Assembly: GCA_020854035.1 (NCBI GenBank) | Contig: JADZGE010000021.1 | Coordinates: 124,001-188,000 of the forward strand | DNA: 64,000 nucleotides | Direction of reading: 5' to 3' | Source: Burkholderiales bacterium | Lineage (GTDB): Bacteria; Pseudomonadota; Gammaproteobacteria; Burkholderiales; SG8-41 | Part shown: piece by piece, positions 1 to 7,919 of the stretch | How the letters are laid out: each line of letters starts with the position of its first letter | Position numbering within the stretch: position 1 is the stretch's first letter | Made by a program: the position numbers and the translations under genes | The notes under the pieces: model-generated | The model's input: only the letters and a program-made list of their open reading frames with translations | Told to the model about the DNA's origin: nothing | Database searches by the model: none

Positions 1-211
1 CCCAGCGCCGGGAGGAAGTCACCAGCACCTCGCTGCACCCGGCGTGGCGATGACGGTAGGAATCCTTGCCCGGCTGGTCGACGTCGAAGCTGTGGTGCGC
101 GTGCTTGACGAGGGACACCCTGAGCCCGCGCTCGACGAAAAGCGGGATCAATTGCTCGATCAGCGTCGTCTTGCCGCTGCCGGACCAGCCGGCGAAACCG
201 AAGATTTTCAC
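1..211 (-). CDS. mobB: MobB, molybdopterin-guanine dinucleotide biosynthesis GTPase (3' part missing)
   Basis: The reading frame opens with GTG at 211 and runs off the left edge, leaving about 70 codons. The first residues, KIFGFAGWSGSGKTTLIEQL, contain the Walker A loop GWSGSGKTT typical of MobB, followed by the family segment LVKHAHHSFDVDQPGKDSYR. MobB is a P-loop GTPase that assists MobA in adding GMP to molybdopterin. The gene lies on the same strand as modABC, 220 bases downstream of modC. That gap shows no recognisable feature. No ATG is available near the conserved start, so GTG is inferred. Confidence 0.9.
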   Translation of the reverse strand, partial: MKIFGFAGWSGSGKTTLIEQLIPLFVERGLRVSLVKHAHHSFDVDQPGKDSYRHRHAGCSEVLVTSSRRW

Positions 212-431
212 CTCTCGCGCTCGCGGCAAAGAGTCAGCCCGGCCACGGAACCACACGGAAACCCTGATCCAGCATGCGCGCTACTCTCCCGGCCGCAAAG
301 AATAGCAAAGTCGGCGCAAGGCCGTGGCTTCCCTCCTCCGGGCACCGTCGAACTCACGGAAGGCGGGCGCTGGCAACCCGGCATTCCGTGCGCTTCCAGG
401 CGCGTGTTGCCGCGGCCGGCGTCGACCACGT

Positions 432-1514
432 TCAGCCCGCATGGCGGCGGTCGAGCGAGACCGCCTTCACCAGCGCCCACACCTCCCGTCCCGGCGCGAG
501 CCCGAGTTCCTCCGCGGCCTGGCGCGTGATTCGCGAACGCAGCATCGTCGAGCCCACCGCTATCGCCACGTCGACCACGCCCTCGCGCGTGTTCCCCACC
601 GCGGCAACCCTGCCGCGCAGGATATTCCGGATGCTGATCCCGCGCGGCTCGTCGATCGCGACCGAGACGTCCCGGGCGCGCACGCGCACTCGCACCGGTT
701 CGCCCACCAGCGCGTCGAGGCCGGCGACAGCGAGGGTACCGCCGTCGAATGCGAGTGTCGCGAGATCGTAGTCCATGTCCTGCGCGACGACTCGCGCGTC
801 GATCACCGCGCCGCCTTCGAACACCCCGCCGCCTGCGCGGAGATCCGGCCGGCCCATCACCTCTTCGACGCTGCCGGCCGCCGTGACCCGCCCGCCCGCC
901 ATGTGGACGACGGCGCCAGCCAGCCGGACGACCTCCTCCACCGAGTGGCTCACGTACACCATCGGGACGCGCAGATCCTCGCAGAGCAGTTCCAGGTAGC
1001 GCAGCACCTCGTCCCGCCGGCGCGCATCGAGCGAGGCGAGCGGCTCGTCAAGGAGGAGGATGCGCGGGCTCGCGAGCAGTGCCCGCCCGATCGCGACGCG
1101 CTGCTTCTCCCCGCCGGAGAGATCACCCGGGCGCCGCTCCATGAGATCCCCGAGCCCCAGCAACTCGACGACATGTTCCGGTGCCACGTAGCGCTCGGCG
1201 GCTGGAACGAGCGAGTGACCGTAGAGGAGGTTGCGGCGCACATCGAGATGCGGGAAGAGCCTGCCTTCCTGGAAAACGTAACCCACGCGCCGCTTCTCGA
1301 CGGGGACATCCACGCCGCAGACGCTGTCGAACAGCACCTCGCCGTCGATCTCGATCCGGCCGCGGTCCGGGCGGAGCAGCCCGGCGATCATGTTCACGAC
1401 CGAGGTCTTGCCCGCGCCCGAGCGGCCGAACAATGCGGTGACGCGGGCATCCACCGCGAAAGTCGCGGCGAGTTCGACGCTTCCCAGCCTGCGCCCGACG
1501 TCAATTCGCAGCAT
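432..1514 (-). CDS. modC: ModC, molybdate ABC transporter ATP-binding protein
   Basis: This 360-residue ATPase energises molybdate import through ModB. Walker A is GRSGAGKT near residue 30, the signature is LSGGEKQRVAIGRALL, and Walker B is ILLLDEPLASLD. The C-terminal third (from about residue 285) has the VRVRARDVSVAI pattern of a TOBE/Mop oxyanion-binding domain, usual for ModC and absent from many other importers' ATPases. Length fits the family (about 350-360). Its start overlaps the end of modB by 14 bases, so translation is probably coupled. It is the last gene of modABC, and mobB lies downstream on the same strand. Confidence 0.95.
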   Translation of the reverse strand: MLRIDVGRRLGSVELAATFAVDARVTALFGRSGAGKTSVVNMIAGLLRPDRGRIEIDGEVLFDSVCGVDVPVEKRRVGYVFQEGRLFPHLDVRRNLLYGHSLVPAAERYVAPEHVVELLGLGDLMERRPGDLSGGEKQRVAIGRALLASPRILLLDEPLASLDARRRDEVLRYLELLCEDLRVPMVYVSHSVEEVVRLAGAVVHMAGGRVTAAGSVEEVMGRPDLRAGGGVFEGGAVIDARVVAQDMDYDLATLAFDGGTLAVAGLDALVGEPVRVRVRARDVSVAIDEPRGISIRNILRGRVAAVGNTREGVVDVAIAVGSTMLRSRITRQAAEELGLAPGREVWALVKAVSLDRRHAG

Positions 1515-2208
1515 CGCGACCCCGTGCCGCCTCGGTCGCCCGCCGGGTGAGGACCTCCGAGGCGAGCAGCGCCACGAGCGACACCGCGACGGCGACCAGG
1601 CTCAACTGCAGCGCGCGGGCGTCGCCGCCGGGCACCTGCGTGTATGTGTAGATGGCGAGCGGCAGGGTGCGCGTCTCGCCCGGGATGTTCGACACGAAGG
1701 TGATGGTCGCGCCGAATTCCCCGAGGCTCCGCGCGAAAGAGAGCAGCATGCCGGTGATGATGCCCGGCAGCATCAGGGGCACCGTGACGGTCGCGAGGAC
1801 ACGCCAGCGGCCCGCGCCGAGGGTGCGGGCGGCGGCCTCGAGCCGCTCGTCCACCGCCTCCAGCGCAAGGCGCATCGCCCGCACCATCAGCGGAAAACCC
1901 ATCACCGCGCACGCGAGCGCCGCCCCGGTCCACCGGAACGAGAACACGATTCCGGCCTGCTGCTCGAGAAACGCACCGATCGGACCACGGCGTCCGAAGA
2001 GGACCAGCAGGAAATAGCCGATCGCCACGGGCGGCAGCACGAGCGGCAGATGCACGATCGCGTCGAACAGGCTCTTGCCCGGAAACCGCGTGCGCGCGAG
2101 CAACCAGGCGGCGAGCAGCGCCGGCGGCAGGCTCCCCGCCACGCTCCACAGGGCGACTCTCAGGCTAAGGCGCAGGACCTCCCACTCCTCCGCGGTCAGT
2201 CCCGGCAT
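1501..2208 (-). CDS. modB: ModB, molybdate ABC transporter permease
   Basis: A 235-residue inner-membrane permease with about five hydrophobic helices. The EAA loop near residues 135-155 reads EAAARTLGAGRWRVLATVTV, and the later segment SLGEFGATITFVSNIPGETR is characteristic of ModB. The open frame extends further upstream, but the ATG at 2208 gives the normal family length and follows the modA stop by one base (TGA-C-ATG). The last 14 bases overlap modC. ModB forms the membrane channel of the high-affinity molybdate importer with ModA and ModC. Confidence 0.95.
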   Translation of the reverse strand: MPGLTAEEWEVLRLSLRVALWSVAGSLPPALLAAWLLARTRFPGKSLFDAIVHLPLVLPPVAIGYFLLVLFGRRGPIGAFLEQQAGIVFSFRWTGAALACAVMGFPLMVRAMRLALEAVDERLEAAARTLGAGRWRVLATVTVPLMLPGIITGMLLSFARSLGEFGATITFVSNIPGETRTLPLAIYTYTQVPGGDARALQLSLVAVAVSLVALLASEVLTRRATEAARGRDAAN

Positions 2209-2209
2209 G

Positions 2210-3037
2210 TCACCTCGCGGAGTTCGCGGACCCCGGCCCCGCCGCGGCGTCGCGAACCGCGAGGAATCCGTGTTTCGAAAAGAGGGCAGCCGCGGCGCGC
2301 GACTTGAGGAACTCGAAGTAGTTTCGTGCCGCCGGGCTTCTGCCGGCGGCGACCCGCGCCGCGGGATACACGACGGGCGGATGACTCGCCGGCGGAAAAA
2401 CCCCGATGACCCGCACGGCGCGATCGGCGGCTGCGTCGGTGCGGTAGACGATACCGAAGGGAGCTTCGCCGCGCGAGACGAAGAGAAGCGCCGCGCGCAC
2501 GTTCTCCGCGCGGGCAAGACGGCCCGACAATTCCGGCCAGACCCCGAGGTACTCCAGTGCCGCCTTTGCGTATTTCCCGGCCGGCACATGGTCCGGATCG
2601 CCCACCGCGAGCCGCCCCTCGCCGAGGGCTTTCGCGAGCGGGAACTTCGGGCCGATGGTTAGCGAAACCGGGCTCTTCTCCGGCGCGATGAGGACCAGCT
2701 CGTTTCGCAGGAGGTTCACCCGGGTTCCCGGCGCAAGGAGCCCGCGCTTCTCGACGTAATCCATCCAGCCGGAGTCGGCGGACAGGAAGATGTCCGCCGG
2801 CGCGCCGCTCTCGATCTGCCGCGCGAGCGCGGAACTCGACGCAAAGGAAATGGCCGCCCTCGCGCCCGTGCGCTTGCCGTACTCCGCGTCGATCTCGTCG
2901 AGCGCGTTCCCGAGGCTCGCCGCCGCGAACACCGTGACGGGTCGCGAGCGGGACGGCGCCGGTTGCAGCAGCGCGAAAGCCGCGAGGGTGCAGGCCATCG
3001 CGAGGCGCGCATGGCGTCGGACCGGGAGGGCGGGCAT
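2210..3037 (-). CDS. modA: ModA, periplasmic molybdate-binding protein
   Basis: A 275-residue binding protein with an N-terminal signal peptide (hydrophobic stretch about residues 12-28). The mature start VTVFAAASLGNALDEI is the ModA signature whose Ser residues contact the oxyanion. Further on, SADSGWMDYVEKRG and EAPFGIVYRTDA match the family. ATG at 3037 is the first Met consistent with a signal peptide, and a GGAG sits about 11 bases upstream. It is the first gene of modABC, directly below a strong promoter carrying a ModE-type palindrome. The N-terminal extension in the longer frame (to 3391) runs through modE in another frame and is not coding. Confidence 0.95.
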   Translation of the reverse strand: MPALPVRRHARLAMACTLAAFALLQPAPSRSRPVTVFAAASLGNALDEIDAEYGKRTGARAAISFASSSALARQIESGAPADIFLSADSGWMDYVEKRGLLAPGTRVNLLRNELVLIAPEKSPVSLTIGPKFPLAKALGEGRLAVGDPDHVPAGKYAKAALEYLGVWPELSGRLARAENVRAALLFVSRGEAPFGIVYRTDAAADRAVRVIGVFPPASHPPVVYPAARVAAGRSPAARNYFEFLKSRAAAALFSKHGFLAVRDAAAGPGSANSAR

Positions 3038-3057
3038 GCGCGGATTCGCTCCGGTTT

Positions 3058-3081
3058 CGTTATTCCCATGGGAATATAACG
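3058..3081 (-). promoter_or_regulatory. ModE-type operator upstream of modA
   Basis: A 24-base interrupted palindrome has CGTTAT at one end and ATAACG at the other, separated by 12 bases with a central CCCATGGG. Read toward modA it begins CGTTATATT. From memory, the characterised Escherichia coli modA operator has the same outer arms, start and total length. It covers the -10 hexamer of the modA promoter, so binding by ModE-molybdate would be expected to repress transcription. The modE gene is immediately upstream. Binding itself is inferred. Confidence 0.8.
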
Positions 3082-3101
3082 CATCACCTGGAACCTGACA
3101 A
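3073..3101 (-). promoter_or_regulatory. Sigma70-type promoter of modABC
   Basis: On the minus strand TTGTCA (3101-3096) and TATATT (3078-3073) are separated by exactly 17 bases. Each hexamer matches the sigma70 consensus at five of six positions. Predicted transcription starts near 3066, giving a leader of about 28 bases before the modA ATG. The -10 hexamer is embedded in the ModE-type palindrome. Confidence 0.65.
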
Positions 3102-3162
3102 CCGTTCTCGCCCCGATTCTCCCCGCCCGGTCGAACGCCGGCATCGCGTTCGAGCGGAACGA

Positions 3163-3549
3163 CTACGCGCTTTCGGCGCGGCCGCGGTGCGGCACCCCGC
3201 GCAGCCTCCTGGAGAACTGCTTCAGGTCCGCCGCGATCGCTGCCGAGGCCTTGCTTTCCATGTCGTGGTAGTGCGCGACGATCTCCCGCCCGAACTCGGT
3301 GACCAGTGTGCCACCTCCGCGCCTGCCGCCCACCGCCGTGATCACGACCGGCCTCTGGAAACTCGAATTGATCCCCTCGACAAGCTGCCATGCGCGGCGG
3401 TAGGACATGCCCATCGCCCGCGCGGCGGCGGAGATCGAACCGGTCGAATCGATCAGCGCGATCAGCCGCGCGCGGCCCGGCCCCATTGCCGGCAGGCCCG
3501 CCGCGAGAATTCGCAGGGTGAGTCCCGGATACCGTGGCATCGGCGTCAT
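3163..3549 (-). CDS. modE: ModE, molybdate-responsive regulator, HTH domain only
   Basis: A 128-residue protein formed essentially by the ModE N-terminal winged helix-turn-helix: ARLIALIDSTGSISAAARA, then MGMSYRRAWQLVEGINSSF, then GRRGGGTLVTEFGREIV. Full-length ModE (about 260 aa) carries two further TOBE/Mop molybdate-binding domains, which are absent here. ATG at 3549 lies one base past the stop of the upstream ATPase gene (TAG-A-ATG). A GTG at 3561 would overlap that gene and is less likely. It sits between the MolBC-like importer and modA, next to the ModE-type operator. How it senses metal without a Mop domain cannot be told from the sequence. Confidence 0.85.
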   Translation of the reverse strand: MTPMPRYPGLTLRILAAGLPAMGPGRARLIALIDSTGSISAAARAMGMSYRRAWQLVEGINSSFQRPVVITAVGGRRGGGTLVTEFGREIVAHYHDMESKASAAIAADLKQFSRRLRGVPHRGRAESA

Positions 3550-3550
3550 T

Positions 3551-4339
3551 CTAGCGGACACCGAGCCCCGGCACGCACACCCGCCGCGTGTCGCCCGCGC
3601 CGTCCTCGACCGAGGTGATCCGCACGTCCACCCCGTAGAGTGCCCGCAGCCGCGCCTCGGTCACGGCTTCCGCGGGACTACCCATGCCGAGGACCCTCCC
3701 CGCCCGCAGCAACACGACCCGGTCCGCGCACAGGAATGCCTGGTCGGGATCATGGGTGGAGAGCAGCAGCCCGATGCCGGCGCGCGCGAGGCCGCGCACG
3801 TGCTCGAGCACGCGCACCTGGTTGCCGAAATCGAGGTTCGCGGTGGGCTCATCCATCACGACGAGGCGGGCCTCCTGGGCGAGCGCCCGCGCGACGAGCG
3901 TCAACTGCCGCTCGCCTCCCGAGATGCGCGTGTAGACCGCGTCCGCGAGATGCGCGAGTCCCATGCGCTCCAGCGCCGCCAGCGCGACGGCACGATCGTG
4001 GCGGGAGGGCGAGGAGAATACACCGAGGTGCGCCGTGCGGCCCATGAGGACGACTTCCCGCACCGTGTACGGGAAAAACGCGGCATGCGCCTGCGGAACG
4101 TAACTCAGGGCGCGCGCGATCGCGGCGCGTCCCCGCGCGGCGATCGGAGCGCCGTCGAGCCTCACTTCGCCGCCCTGCGCCGGCAACAGCCCCAGCAGCG
4201 TCTTGAAAAGGGTGGTCTTGCCGCTGCCGTTCGGCCCGAGGAAGCACATGACCTCTCCCGCATCGAGCGCGAGGGACACGCCGCTTCCCACGGGATGGCC
4301 GCGGTAGCCGAACGCGAGATCCCTTGCCTCCAGCCTCAC
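3551..4339 (-). CDS. FecE/BtuD-type ABC importer ATPase (MolC-like)
   Basis: A 262-residue ATPase with Walker A GPNGSGKTT (about residues 35-43), Q-loop YVPQAHAAFFPYTVREVVLMG, signature ISGGERQL and Walker B LVVMDEPTANLD. It belongs to the type II importer ATPases for siderophores, cobalamin and, in Haemophilus MolBCA, molybdate or tungstate. It is the partner of the FecCD permease upstream (88-base gap) and is nearly fused to modE. The surrounding mod and tup genes favour an oxyanion substrate, but iron chelates or cobalamin cannot be excluded from sequence. No binding-protein gene of this type is in the window. Confidence 0.85.
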   Translation of the reverse strand: MRLEARDLAFGYRGHPVGSGVSLALDAGEVMCFLGPNGSGKTTLFKTLLGLLPAQGGEVRLDGAPIAARGRAAIARALSYVPQAHAAFFPYTVREVVLMGRTAHLGVFSSPSRHDRAVALAALERMGLAHLADAVYTRISGGERQLTLVARALAQEARLVVMDEPTANLDFGNQVRVLEHVRGLARAGIGLLLSTHDPDQAFLCADRVVLLRAGRVLGMGSPAEAVTEARLRALYGVDVRITSVEDGAGDTRRVCVPGLGVR

Positions 4340-4427
4340 GATGGCAACCCGGTCAATTCGTCACGGCTGCACGCCGACGAGCGACGAGGATCGCGGACCC
4401 CCGGCGTTCACCGGCGGCGCTCCCGGC

Positions 4428-5441
4428 TCATTGCCAGCCACGCCGCGCGGTGGCGAGCTGCCACAGGAAGAGCGGCGTGCCCACGAACGCCGTCAACACG
4501 CCGAGCGGGATCTCGATCCGCGCCACCGTGCGCGCGAGCGTGTCCACCGCGAGAAGAAAGCCCGCCCCGAGCAGGATCGACACCGGCAGAAGCCGCGAGA
4601 AGTCCGGCCCGACCAGCATGCGCGCGAAATGCGGGATGACGAGGCCGATCCAGCCGATCACGCCCGCGATCGCCACCGCGGCGGAGGTCATCAACGTCGC
4701 GGCGGCGATGACCACCACGCGGATGCGGCGCGTCTCCACGCCGAGCGAACGCGCCTCCTCGTCCTCGAGCGAGAGGAGGTTGACGCGCCAGCGCAGGAGC
4801 CACATGGGGATGAGCCCCAGCAGCATGAGGGGAAGCGCCGCCCACACGTCGGCGGGCGCCGTGGCCGCGATGCTGCCGAGCAGCCAGTAGGTGATCGCCG
4901 GGAGCTGGTTGTAGGGATCGGCGAGGTACTTCACGAGGGCCACGCACGCACCGAGGAGCGAGCCCACCACCACGCCCGCGAGGACGAGCACCAGCAGCGG
5001 GTCGTGGCCGCGCACCGCGCTCGCCGTGAAATACACGACGCCGACGGCGGCGAGCCCGAAGGCAAATGCGAAACCCTGAATCACGATGGCGCTCGCCGAG
5101 ACGAAGATGCCCAGCACGGCGCCCACCGCGGCGCCGGCCGACACCCCCAGGATGTCGGGCGACACCAGCGGGTTGCGGAACAGGTTCTGGTAGGCCGCGC
5201 CCGCGGCCGCCAGCGCCGCGCCGATCGCGAGCGCGGCCAGCACGCGTGGGCCCCTGATTCCCAGAACCACCACTTCGAGCGTGGCGTCGATGCCCGAGGG
5301 CGACCCCGTGAGCTTAGCCCAGAGTATGCCGGCGAGATCGCCCGGGGCAACCGGATAGCGTCCGACCGAGAACGCAATGGCGACAAGGGCGAACGTCGCC
5401 GCGCCGGCGGCGGCGAGTCCGAGTGCCGTGCGCCTCGCCAT
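4428..5441 (-). CDS. FecCD-family ABC importer permease (MolB-like)
   Basis: A 337-residue, about ten-helix permease of the BtuC/FecCD family. Recognisable segments are LGIRGPRVLAALAIGAALA, AGAAYQNLFRNPLVSPDILG and, near the C-terminus, GVIGWIGLVIPHFARMLVGP, the coupling-helix region. Its ATG overlaps the stop of the 65-codon ORF upstream (TGATG), which places it in the tup-to-modE transcription unit. With the downstream ATPase it forms a type II importer. Molybdate/tungstate is inferred as the substrate because every neighbouring gene handles these metals. Confidence 0.85.
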   Translation of the reverse strand: MARRTALGLAAAGAATFALVAIAFSVGRYPVAPGDLAGILWAKLTGSPSGIDATLEVVVLGIRGPRVLAALAIGAALAAAGAAYQNLFRNPLVSPDILGVSAGAAVGAVLGIFVSASAIVIQGFAFAFGLAAVGVVYFTASAVRGHDPLLVLVLAGVVVGSLLGACVALVKYLADPYNQLPAITYWLLGSIAATAPADVWAALPLMLLGLIPMWLLRWRVNLLSLEDEEARSLGVETRRIRVVVIAAATLMTSAAVAIAGVIGWIGLVIPHFARMLVGPDFSRLLPVSILLGAGFLLAVDTLARTVARIEIPLGVLTAFVGTPLFLWQLATARRGWQ

Positions 5442-5638
5442 CAGGCGCCCGCGGGGAAGGCGATACGCGGCGGCTGATCGAGCTCGGCCCCGGCGGGCGT
5501 CCGGTGATAGCAGCGCGTAGGGAAATCGCGCACGATGGGCCTCGGGTCTTCCGGAAAGGGTAGAGGATACAGGATGCGCGCGAGCCGGCGCAGCCCGGTC
5601 AGCCCCTTTACCGGGGGCGGGAAATCAATCTCATGCAT
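5441..5638 (-). CDS. Small hypothetical protein coupled to tupA and the FecCD permease
   Basis: A 65-residue frame whose product I do not recognise. It starts MHEIDFPPPVKGLTGLRRLA and contains one Cys, several Pro and no clear membrane helix. Support comes from its ends. Its ATG overlaps the tupA stop by eight bases with AAGGA just upstream, and its TGA overlaps the permease ATG as TGATG, so it exactly bridges two genes. It could be a small accessory protein or only a translated spacer. It has no visible metal-binding motif. Confidence 0.45.
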   Translation of the reverse strand: MHEIDFPPPVKGLTGLRRLARILYPLPFPEDPRPIVRDFPTRCYHRTPAGAELDQPPRIAFPAGA

Positions 5639-6473
5639 CCTTGTCGTTCGCGTTCGGGAAGAACAGCTGGTCGTTGCCGATCCGGTAATCCGCTATGGCT
5701 TTCTGGCCATCCGCCGACACCAGCCAGTCGATGAAGGCCTCGCCCATGTCCTTCTTCACGTTGGGATGCTTCGCGGGATTCACGAGAATGACGCCGTACT
5801 GGTTGAACAGGCGCTGGTCGCCTTCCACCACGATCGCGAGATCGCCGCGGTTCTTGAACGAAATCCAGGTTCCCCGGTCGGTGAGGATGTAGCCGTTCAT
5901 GGACGAGGCGGCGTTGAGCGAGGCGCCCATGCCCTGCCCGACCGCCCGGTACCACGGCCCCTTGTCCGCTCCGGCAGCGTCGATGCCGGCCATCTTCCAG
6001 AGGCGCAACTCGGCCATGTGCGTGCCGCTCTTGTCGCCCCGGGACACGAACGGCGCCGACGCGCCCTTCACCTTCTTCAACGCCTCGACGATGTCCTTGC
6101 CGCCCGCCACTTTCGCGGGATCGGACCTCGGACCGACCAGCACGAAATCGTTGTACATCACCGGGTAACGCTTGACGCCGTGCCCCTCGCCGATGAACTT
6201 CTCCTCGGCCGCCCTCGCGTGCACGAACACGACGTCGGCGTCGCCACGGCGCCCCGTATCGAGCGCCTGTCCCGTTCCCTGCGCGATCACCCGCACCGAG
6301 ATGCCGGTCTTCTTCTCGAAGATCGGCAGCAGGTACTTGAACAGGCCCGAGTTCTCGGTCGACGTCGTGGAGGCGACGGTGATGAACTTCTGCGCCCAGG
6401 ACGCCGGTGTGGCTGCGCCGCACGCGAGCGTCATCATGACAATCCCGATCAGTTTTCGCCGCTCCGGTTCCAT
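5631..6473 (-). CDS. tupA: TupA, tungstate-binding periplasmic protein
   Basis: A 280-residue binding protein with a signal peptide (hydrophobic residues about 9-25, cleavage after ASWAQ likely). The mature protein begins ITVASTTSTENSGLF, containing the Ser/Thr oxyanion loop of TupA/WtpA-type proteins. Later segments such as FVSRGDKSGTHMAE and GASLNAASSMNGYILTDR are also typical. ATG at 6473 is 25 bases inside the end of tupC. TupA proteins prefer tungstate strongly over molybdate, and that specificity is inferred here. The gene lies last in tupBCA, ahead of a coupled small ORF and the second importer. Confidence 0.9.
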   Translation of the reverse strand: MEPERRKLIGIVMMTLACGAATPASWAQKFITVASTTSTENSGLFKYLLPIFEKKTGISVRVIAQGTGQALDTGRRGDADVVFVHARAAEEKFIGEGHGVKRYPVMYNDFVLVGPRSDPAKVAGGKDIVEALKKVKGASAPFVSRGDKSGTHMAELRLWKMAGIDAAGADKGPWYRAVGQGMGASLNAASSMNGYILTDRGTWISFKNRGDLAIVVEGDQRLFNQYGVILVNPAKHPNVKKDMGEAFIDWLVSADGQKAIADYRIGNDQLFFPNANDKDA

Positions 6474-7171
6474 GACAGTTCTCCTCGTATGAAGGCGGCG
6501 GCCTCCGCCGACGCCGGTTGCCGAAAAAAGCGCTCGGCGGACGCCTTCTCCACCAGCCGCCCGTGGTCGAGAAACAGGATTTCGTCGGCGAGGCGGCTCG
6601 CCTGCGCGAGATTGTGCGTGGTCATGACGATCTTGGTGCCGGCCGACCGGATCCGGTCGATCAAGGCCTCGACCTCGCGCGTCGCGGTGGGATCGAGATT
6701 CGCCGTGGGCTCGTCGAGGAACAGCACCGCGGGCTCGAGCGCCCACGCTCGCGCCAACGCCACGCGCTGCTGCTCGCCCCCGGAGAGCACGCGCGCCGGC
6801 CGCTCCGCGATGCCGGCGAGCCCCACCGCTTCCAGCACCTGCCTCGCCCTGCGCTCGCTCTCGCGCGGTGCGGCCCCCGCGAGCGCCAGCCCGTACACGA
6901 CATTGGCAAGCGCCGAGCGGCGCAGCATGACGGGGCGCTGGAACACCATCGCCTGCCTGCGACGGCCATTGACCGGTCCGCGCCAGGATATCGTGCCCGA
7001 GGTCGGCTGCAGCAATCCGTGGCACAGGCGCATCAGCACGCTCTTTCCCGCCCCGTTCGGGCCGAGGACGATCGTGCGCGTGCCTTCGGCGATCTCGACC
7101 GAGATACGGTCGATGATCGGCCTGCCGCCGACCGCAAAGGACACCTGGTCGAGAACGAGGGGAAGCATCAT
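6449..7171 (-). CDS. tupC: TupC, tungstate ABC transporter ATP-binding protein
   Basis: A 240-residue ATPase with Walker A GPNGAGKSV, Q-loop MVFQRPVMLRRSALANVVYG, signature LSGGEQQRVALARAW and Walker B VLFLDEPTANLDP. It lacks a TOBE domain, as expected for TupC, unlike ModC in the same window. The start at 7171 forms an ATGA overlap with the tupB stop; a second in-frame ATG at 7168 is also possible. Its 3' end overlaps tupA by 25 bases, consistent with a single tightly coupled operon. Confidence 0.9.
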   Translation of the reverse strand: MMLPLVLDQVSFAVGGRPIIDRISVEIAEGTRTIVLGPNGAGKSVLMRLCHGLLQPTSGTISWRGPVNGRRRQAMVFQRPVMLRRSALANVVYGLALAGAAPRESERRARQVLEAVGLAGIAERPARVLSGGEQQRVALARAWALEPAVLFLDEPTANLDPTATREVEALIDRIRSAGTKIVMTTHNLAQASRLADEILFLDHGRLVEKASAERFFRQPASAEAAAFIRGELSWNRSGEN

Positions 7172-7872
7172 CCGTAGCGACGCTGCGCCGCCTCCTTGAT
7201 CAGGTGGGCGCCGGCGTTCAACACGAGCACCAGCGAGAGCAGGATCATGCCCAGCCCGAGGGCGAGCGGCAGGTCGCCCATGCTCGTCTCGAGCGCGATC
7301 GCCGTCGTCATCACGCGCGTGACGCCATCGATGTTGCCGCCAACGATCATCACCGCGCCCACTTCCGCGGCCGCGCGCCCGAAACCGGCGAGCACGATGA
7401 TCACCAGCGAGAAACGCGTGTCCCACAGGAGCGTCGCGGCGCACGCGAGCGGGCGCGCGCCGAGCGAGCGCAATTGCTCCCGATACTCCTGCCAGGCATC
7501 CTCGATCACCTGCCGCGACAGGGCCGCGACGATGGGCACGATCAGCACGGTCTGCGCGATGACCATGGCCGCGGGCGTGAAGAGAACCCCGAACTCCCCG
7601 AGCGGCCCGGCGCGGGAGAGCATGAGGTAGACGAGCAGGCCGGCCACGACCGGCGGCAACCCCATCAGCGCGTTCAGCACCACGACCAGGCCCTGGCGGC
7701 CGGGAAAACGCCCCACCGCGATCGCCGCGCCGAGCGGCAATCCGATCAGGCTCGCGAAAAAAACCGCCGTCAGGCTGACCCGCAGGGAGAGCAGCACGAT
7801 CCCCACGAGCCTCCCCTCGGCGCCGGCGATCAACCGTCCGGCTTCCCCGACTGCCGACACGATCTCGTTCAT
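7168..7872 (-). CDS. tupB: TupB, tungstate ABC transporter permease
   Basis: A 234-residue permease with about five membrane helices. The EAA-type loop around residues 125-150 reads EYREQLRSLGARPLACAATL, and GRAAAEVGAVMIVGGNID is diagnostic of the TupB/WtpB-like group. It is the first gene of the minus-strand unit running through tupC, tupA, a small ORF, the MolBC-like importer and modE. The intergenic region upstream separates it from a divergent regulator and holds several TATGCT/AGCATA half-sites. Confidence 0.9.
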   Translation of the reverse strand: MNEIVSAVGEAGRLIAGAEGRLVGIVLLSLRVSLTAVFFASLIGLPLGAAIAVGRFPGRQGLVVVLNALMGLPPVVAGLLVYLMLSRAGPLGEFGVLFTPAAMVIAQTVLIVPIVAALSRQVIEDAWQEYREQLRSLGARPLACAATLLWDTRFSLVIIVLAGFGRAAAEVGAVMIVGGNIDGVTRVMTTAIALETSMGDLPLALGLGMILLSLVLVLNAGAHLIKEAAQRRYG

Positions 7873-7879
7873 CGCGAGT

Positions 7880-7897
7880 TATGCTTCAGACAGCATA
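7880..7897. promoter_or_regulatory. Inverted repeat TATGCT-N6-AGCATA in front of tupB
   Basis: A perfect 6-base inverted repeat with a 6-base spacer lies 8 bases upstream of the tupB ATG, in the divergent promoter region shared with the HTH regulator at 7975. It is a candidate operator for that regulator. Related half-sites recur at 7921-7926 and 7961-7966. Confidence 0.45.
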
Positions 7898-7919
7898 CCT
7901 GGCCGCCATTCCTCCGCGG

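Noticed and set aside
4341..5477. 378-codon plus-strand frame opposite the FecCD permease
   Set aside because: Arg/His/Glu-rich antisense shadow of a clear membrane permease.
5442..5630. Possible riboswitch between tupA and the FecCD permease
   Set aside because: No conserved riboswitch core is recognisable, and coupled coding sequence explains the segment better.
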